Below, one piece after another: positions 28,301-32,990 of a DNA stretch of 32,990 nucleotides. The position numbers and the translations under genes are program-made. The notes below the pieces were generated by a model, which had not been told where the DNA came from, ran no database searches, and worked only from the letters and a program-made list of their open reading frames with translations. Each line of letters starts with the position of its first letter. The first letter of the stretch is position 1. Origin of the DNA: Paramacrobiotus metropolitanus (Eukaryota; Tardigrada; Eutardigrada; Parachela; Macrobiotidae). The stretch is from the NCBI RefSeq assembly GCF_019649055.1, contig NW_026570597.1:1-32990 (forward strand), in the 5' to 3' direction.

Positions 28301-29689
28301 TTGCTTTGTCTGTCTTTCACGGCAGTATACTTCGCGGTGAGAGCATAGTTCCGTAAGGCGAATGCGATCCAGATGCGGTTAAATCAAAGCTATCAAGGAA
28401 TTTGATCCTGTAAATGACGAAAAGGACGTTTTACGCTTTCTGGCATGGTCGGACACTAGTCACACTACCGTCAATTTATACCGAATTACACAGAGCCAAA
28501 AGAGAAGACAGAACAGATTTTATTGATTACGGTTTTTGCGAGCAAGTAAGCGGGCGCTGACGCAATAACGGATAAAGGGCAAAAACGGCAAGCAAGTGGT
28601 CATTTTGCTTGGAAGCAGAAAATCGAGTCAGGCATTTTATAGCACCAATTTCAGAGCATATATTGTCCACCCCAAAAGAAACACAGTTATTCTTTTTATA
28701 GCCGAAATTCGAAAAGCGTATATATCGCTCTCCTACTGGTCCCCAGCGGTTAGATTTACTTAAACAGCACTTTACCACATCGGTATTTGGGTAGCACGAA
28801 ACTTTTTTTGTTGTTCCGAACTGGTCGGGTGGTAAAGAATTTATTGACTCTACCCCCTGAAAGTCATCACGGGAAAGTATCAGTTTTCCCGATTGGAAGC
28901 ATGCACTTAAAATCAGCGCTCGCATCCACATTTGCTGGATCAAAGTGTCGCTTCGGGCCTGTCATCGTGAGAAAACCTGCAATGTTGATGAAAATGCAAA
29001 CTTTAAATACAAACCCACGATAAAGCGAAAAATATAGGCACAACGAAGTTGGAGTTTACCGGTTGCTCTTTCTTTGTTGAGGAAACCTGGATAAGTTGTC
29101 GGGCGTGACATTTTTGCGCAAGGGTGATAGACGACGTCAAAATCGTAAGGCTGTAATGTTATTTGTAAATCAAGCTCAGGACGTATGACGCAAACGCAAA
29201 CACTTGAGAATTCATTGGTTGATGGAGTCAGGAGCTATAATGCTAGTTTGGGGTTGGGGCGGCCTGCTGTTGTAGTCCTTTGCGATGGAACTTGTCATTT
29301 TTTATACCGAGCCATTATGGCATTTCGGGTGGTGTTTAACCTCTTCAAGTACGCAATTAAGATAGTCGTGCATTAGTTCCTACATCCATTTTCCTTTTCC
29401 ATCGAGTTCTGTGGCCATGTTCCATGGGTTTCCTTTTTTGGTCATCTATTTATCGAAACCTTTTTTACCGATAAAAATTGTCCAGCATTCATCTACCGAT
29501 GTTGGCTTCCTAATTATGGGTTTAATCGCATCTGCTCCGCCAAAAATAAGGAACTGATAGTCATTCGTTTGATGTACTGTTGGCAAGCAAATCATTTAAA
29601 GGATAATAACGGTAATTCTTCTTCGTATAGGGTGTAAAATATTATCCGGGGGACTTCAGGATTCTTCAGTCTTGGTGCGGTTGTTTTTG
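28301..29689. other. No confident gene
   Basis: A 138-codon minus frame (28943-28527) has no recognised domain; its sequence is neither strongly biased nor membrane-like. A plus frame 29185-29376 has none either. The position, upstream of the Gypsy Gag on the minus strand, would suit an LTR and capsid start, but I cannot identify these. Confidence 0.3.
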
Positions 29690-30020
29690 GACAACTTTTA
29701 AAATAATGCAGTAGAAGATGGATTGCAGTGGCATCCGTTTGATGACGACGGGCATAATTTCGAACTCTGGCCCAGGAGCAGCCTCAGGAGCACTCGGTTG
29801 TCCCGGGGTCTGCCTCCACGAACCCAATTAGGTGGCCCACGACGGACGTTGTTGCTTCCGTGACTTCTATCATGCATAGGCGATACGGGCGCAATCCTCC
29901 GCGGAAACGCCCACGGTGGCTCCCTCCACGCCATCTGCCATACTGCTGTTGCTGCTACGCCGATTGGGACAATTGAAACACTGCGTCCACAAGTTTCTCA
30001 AACGCTCGGTTCGGGTCTGT
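29690..30020 (-). pseudogene. Possible Gag-like fragment with an RG-rich region, weak
   Basis: One minus frame reads DPNRAFEKLVDAVFQLSQSA, a TAG, QQQQYGRWRGGSHRGRFRGG and on. A helix followed by Gln and Arg/Gly-rich sequence is typical of the C-terminal part of some Gag proteins and also of RNA-binding host proteins. Another frame has a CFNC pair at the same place. No knuckle or protease confirms a retroelement. Confidence 0.25.
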
Positions 30021-30556
30021 CGGAGGCCTCTCACAAGCAACCGAATAGAAATGAAAATGACCTTTCAATACCAGCAAAATAAAATGGAACTTCTACACCG
30101 GGAAAGGGAAACAAACTGGCCTGTGCGGAGCGGTAAAGTGCAAAACTAAAAATGAACCTGCACTGTGCTGAGTGTGCGCTTTCATCGGACTTATATACCT
30201 GTGGTACTTGCAGTGTATGATTAGTATACCGTACCGGTGTTGCGGGAAATTTCCCAATATTTAAAGCGACCAATCAAAACTGCAGGCTAAAGCTCTTTAA
30301 TACAAACCAGACCGATTACGTCACCAGAGTTAGCTTTCCTATCCTTCATCGGATAATAATGTTAGGCAAGACACGGCGGCAAACAGAAGACTGTGCTCTC
30401 AGTTAACCGAAAAGTAAAATCGGCAAGATCAAGCAGTACCGAAAATACCGTACGCAATGTCAGACTGAGGTCAACAAAATAAAATGAATTTGTGCAATAA
30501 AGTATAATTGAAATAATTCAAACGAATCTCATAAAATTCAGTTATTTACCGCAACA
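30021..30556. other. No recognisable gene
   Basis: Short frames on both strands without motifs. AATAAA-type strings occur at about 30478 and 30497 in the plus sense. Confidence 0.35.
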
Positions 30557-31935
30557 TCATCTGCGAGAAATGACAACAAGAATAATCCCATAAAATTGAG
30601 AGAATATCCCTACGATAACATCACAAAGAAAGAAGGCAAGAACGGGTTCAGCGGTACAGTCCTCGGTTATCGATGATGGTGCTCGGGCCGGTGTCGGCTT
30701 GCCAATTTCCAGTTCATCGGAACACGGCTCGTCTCCTCGATATTCAGCAATCTGTACTACAGCCACGGCGGCTGAAGCCACATGTTCCACTTCTTCCTCT
30801 TCAGTAATACGCAGCTGTAGTTGCGCTTTTTCCGGTTCTTGTTCAATCGGCTGAGGAATTGCTTGCTGGTAGACTTCTGCTGCGGCAATTTCTGGCTGTT
30901 CCATATCTCCATTGTCATTGGCGTTGTCGTTTTGAGCTGGATCGACAATTGCCACAAAATAACCCACATCCGCTTGTTCGATAGCGATTTCCACTACTGA
31001 TTTCTTCGGCAGGATCGGCGGATGTTCAAAATCTGGCATGGGCACATTCTCCTCATCAGAGTAGGTGATAGAGTGAATCGGCGAAAATCTCACGCTCATT
31101 CTCCGTGTCTGTACCGGTCACATGCGCTTTTTCTTCCTTCTCTTTCATCTCAGCAGAAATAGGCTGAAATACGCTGATTGCTGTTGGTTTTTCCGCACTA
31201 GTTCCGACTTCGTCTTCAATCTCCATATCCTCAAACTTGCGCTTAATGCTGCCGACAAGGTGGTGGAAACGGACTTTGCGTTCCGCCTTGATACGCTGCA
31301 GTGTTTCCCACTCAGCTCTGGTTTCCTTGCTGGTTTTTGTGCTAGCAGATTTATCCTTGGCATGACTGCTGTCCATATCCAAAGAGTCAGTGCCTTCTTC
31401 TCCTTCTTCTTCCGCCTCATCTCCGTCTTCGGCATCGGCGTCGTCGGCAGTCTTCGTCGGCTTCCACGGCAACATTCTCTGCGGCCGCCTTGACTTCCGC
31501 TTGCTGCATGCCCAGGGCTTTAAATAAAATAGAAAAGGCCGGATGTAAATAGACATATTGGCGTCTTAATTCCCATGCGATTTCCTTATGTAGTTTTTCT
31601 GTCCATTTCGATAAATCATAGCGATGTATCAGTTTTCCATTATAAATTAAAAAGTTAGAGAGCCAGAGCCGTTCGTAATTCTCACCGGCGGCGTCGACAC
31701 TGGGATAGTATTGTGAACGATAGCCATATCCTCATTCTGATCTGCCATGGCTAAATCCGAACCTTGAGAATGACAGAGTCCATCGACGAGGGCTCTGTTT
31801 CACTGTCGTTCCTGCCGAGTCCCACTGCATTAAGCTGCAGTTGTTTGCTTCGTTGAACCGGTCGCTCAGGTGCTCCAGTTCGTCGTGCAAAACCCTGACG
31901 CACAACACCATCACTATTTCCTGTAACAATTTCAC
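30557..31935 (-). pseudogene. Unidentified acidic protein gene, coding in three frames
   Basis: Minus strand, high to low. From 31935 one frame runs to 31497 with a single TGA at 31734-31732; its second part (NYERLWLSNFLIYNGKLIHR, then SKWTEKLHKEIAWELRRQYV) looks like a folded helical domain. A second frame (31556-31056) takes over with a very acidic run (DDADAEDGDEAEEEGEEGTD), a Lys/Arg helix (TLQRIKAERKVRFHHLVGSI) and KRK. The third frame (31099-30557) is acidic and Pro/Glu/Gln-rich and ends hydrophobic. Composition continues smoothly across both changes, and the antisense frames are poor, so I read this as one gene of about 450 codons with two frameshifts and one stop. I found no intron that repairs either shift. 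No family is recognised; a nuclear or Gag-like protein is possible. Confidence 0.45.
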
Positions 31936-32990
31936 ATTTTTATTTGGAATTCCTTCCCTTATTCTACCATTCGATGTGCCATGTCATATCGCAGCTCACT
32001 GAGGATGCCTGGGAAAATTCTCGAAACAGTTCCAAAATCCTTCGTAAATTGTCTCGCGAAAAAAACCCTACAATATTTACCTGCTAGTTATTATCATTGT
32101 TTTCTGCTGTGACATAAAAAAATGCGCCAATTTGTATCTTGACGAAATTGGAACATTACATAAATTAACTCCTGAACAATTCATCCGCGACGGACAAACT
32201 ACAATCCAATTGTAAACAAGTATTGTGTCGACACATTATATGGAAAAGCGGTCTGTCTCCAAATTGATAGGAGTATGAAACATCGTGCTCTGCTTCATAC
32301 GCATGAGATTTTAGACCGAGGTCAACTCACACTCCGACGTGGAAATCAAATTGCGTTTTAAGATAACGGTGCGGTGCACAGAACAGGACCGTTACTGTTC
32401 CTGTCGATTGGACCTTCATCCAATCAAAACACTATGTTGCTATGGCAAAATACAGACGATCGCTGGAACTGTTTTGCAGGATTCATGAATGGCTGGCCTG
32501 TGGTACACATGCACTTAGTGATCTTAGAATATTCCTACGTTCAAAGCATGTTTTCGGGAGATTGAAGATGTCAGTCACATGGAGAACTTAATTGTTAGAT
32601 GGTTACTGCTGTTAGATGGTCTGAAAGATTATTTTGTCTGTATTTCTGCTGATGTTTCGGCTCCTTTACATCATACCCATAATCGTTGTCGCAAAAGTTT
32701 TGATTTAAGCCCATATTTTTTATATAGTACAATAAAGAAAACTCGTTCGCTGCGTCATCTAAACAGCAGAAAGCTAGCTATATAATTCACATCAATGCGA
32801 AATTAAGCCCAAGATTGAGAATTTTTTGTTGACATATTTAGGAAACAAATGGATAAAAGGATATCCGACTGGCAACACGCCTTCCATCGCATTCACGGTA
32901 CTGATATCGAATCCAATAATAGATGCCACTTTCCAAATATTATATCTCTACATAGGAACCGTGAAACAGACAATCCAATTGAAAACAAGT
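31936..32990. other. No confident gene; one spaced direct repeat
   Basis: Plus frames at 32374-32565 and 32579-32785 have no recognised domain; the second has a hydrophobic patch (IVRWLLLLDGLKDYFVCISA). A 21-bp sequence at 32201-32221 recurs at 32970-32990. Confidence 0.3.
32201..32990 (+). repeat. 21-bp direct repeat (32201-32221 and 32970-32990)
   Basis: ACAATCCAATTG(T/A)AAACAAG occurs at both positions with one mismatch in 21, about 770 bp apart, same orientation. The second copy runs into the window edge, so the repeat may be longer. Confidence 0.6.

Noticed and set aside
31122-31493. 123-codon plus frame rich in Phe and Arg
   Set aside because: Antisense of the acidic coding region; Phe-rich sequence is the expected mirror of Glu/Lys codons.
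31645-31686. GTGAG donor at 31685 as start of an intron in the acidic gene
   Set aside because: Joining to the nearest AG downstream gives a stop in the required frame, while the unspliced frame is open and protein-like.
1-32990. CRISPR array, bacterial operon, rRNA
   Set aside because: No regularly spaced repeats of suitable length, no closely packed same-strand genes, and no rRNA-like stretch seen.

Overview
The window looks like repeat-rich, non-genic DNA from a multicellular animal, not a bacterium or an intact virus. No open frame exceeds about 180 codons, there are no operons, and recognisable protein-coding stretches are broken by frameshifts and stops. Retropepsin and reverse transcriptase motifs of Ty3/Gypsy elements, a 50-nt GT-AG intron, a tRNA-like Pol III promoter and several small inverted-repeat transposons support a eukaryote. 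A small-intron invertebrate, possibly a nematode, is an inference that the sequence does not settle.

Layout, left to right. 1-2470: an open frame running in from the left edge, then nothing recognisable. 2471-3159 (+): remains of a Ty3/Gypsy gag and RT. 3640-4598: a non-autonomous DNA transposon with ~30-bp terminal inverted repeats and TA target duplication. 4975-6069 (+): the N-terminal half of a Polinton/Maverick-like protein-primed family B DNA polymerase, scattered over all three frames. 6653-7250 (+): an unidentified gene fragment with a convincing 50-nt intron. 7324-7720 (-): a weak Argonaute-like match. 8983-10622 (+): a possible helical small protein, then the C-terminal part of a protein resembling the family named after C. 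elegans F54H12.2, then a cysteine-rich zinc-knuckle protein. 12031-13334 (-): another Gypsy gag. 14500-14678 (-): a GIY-YIG nuclease exon of LEM-3/ANKLE1 type. 15.5-16.2 kb: a possible LTR end with a BEL/Pao-like primer binding site.

17.3-17.9 kb (-): a third Gypsy RT. 18600-18670: tRNA-like sequence. 20529-22300 (-): a Gypsy gag, nucleocapsid, protease series. 23567-24060 (+): a second, diverged copy of the F54H12.2-like/zinc-knuckle cassette. 24.79-26.0 kb: four inverted-repeat elements packed into 1.2 kb, flanking a 131-codon frame with a membrane segment. 26446-28300 (-): Gypsy gag, protease and RT. 30557-31935 (-): an unidentified, strongly acidic coding region in three frames.

The most interesting signal is the duplicated cassette at 10.1-10.6 kb and 23.6-24.0 kb, together with the Polinton-type polymerase 4 kb upstream of the first copy. 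These may be remains of one lineage of virus-like DNA transposon. The other genes do not form a pathway; the window is a layered accumulation of decaying mobile elements.
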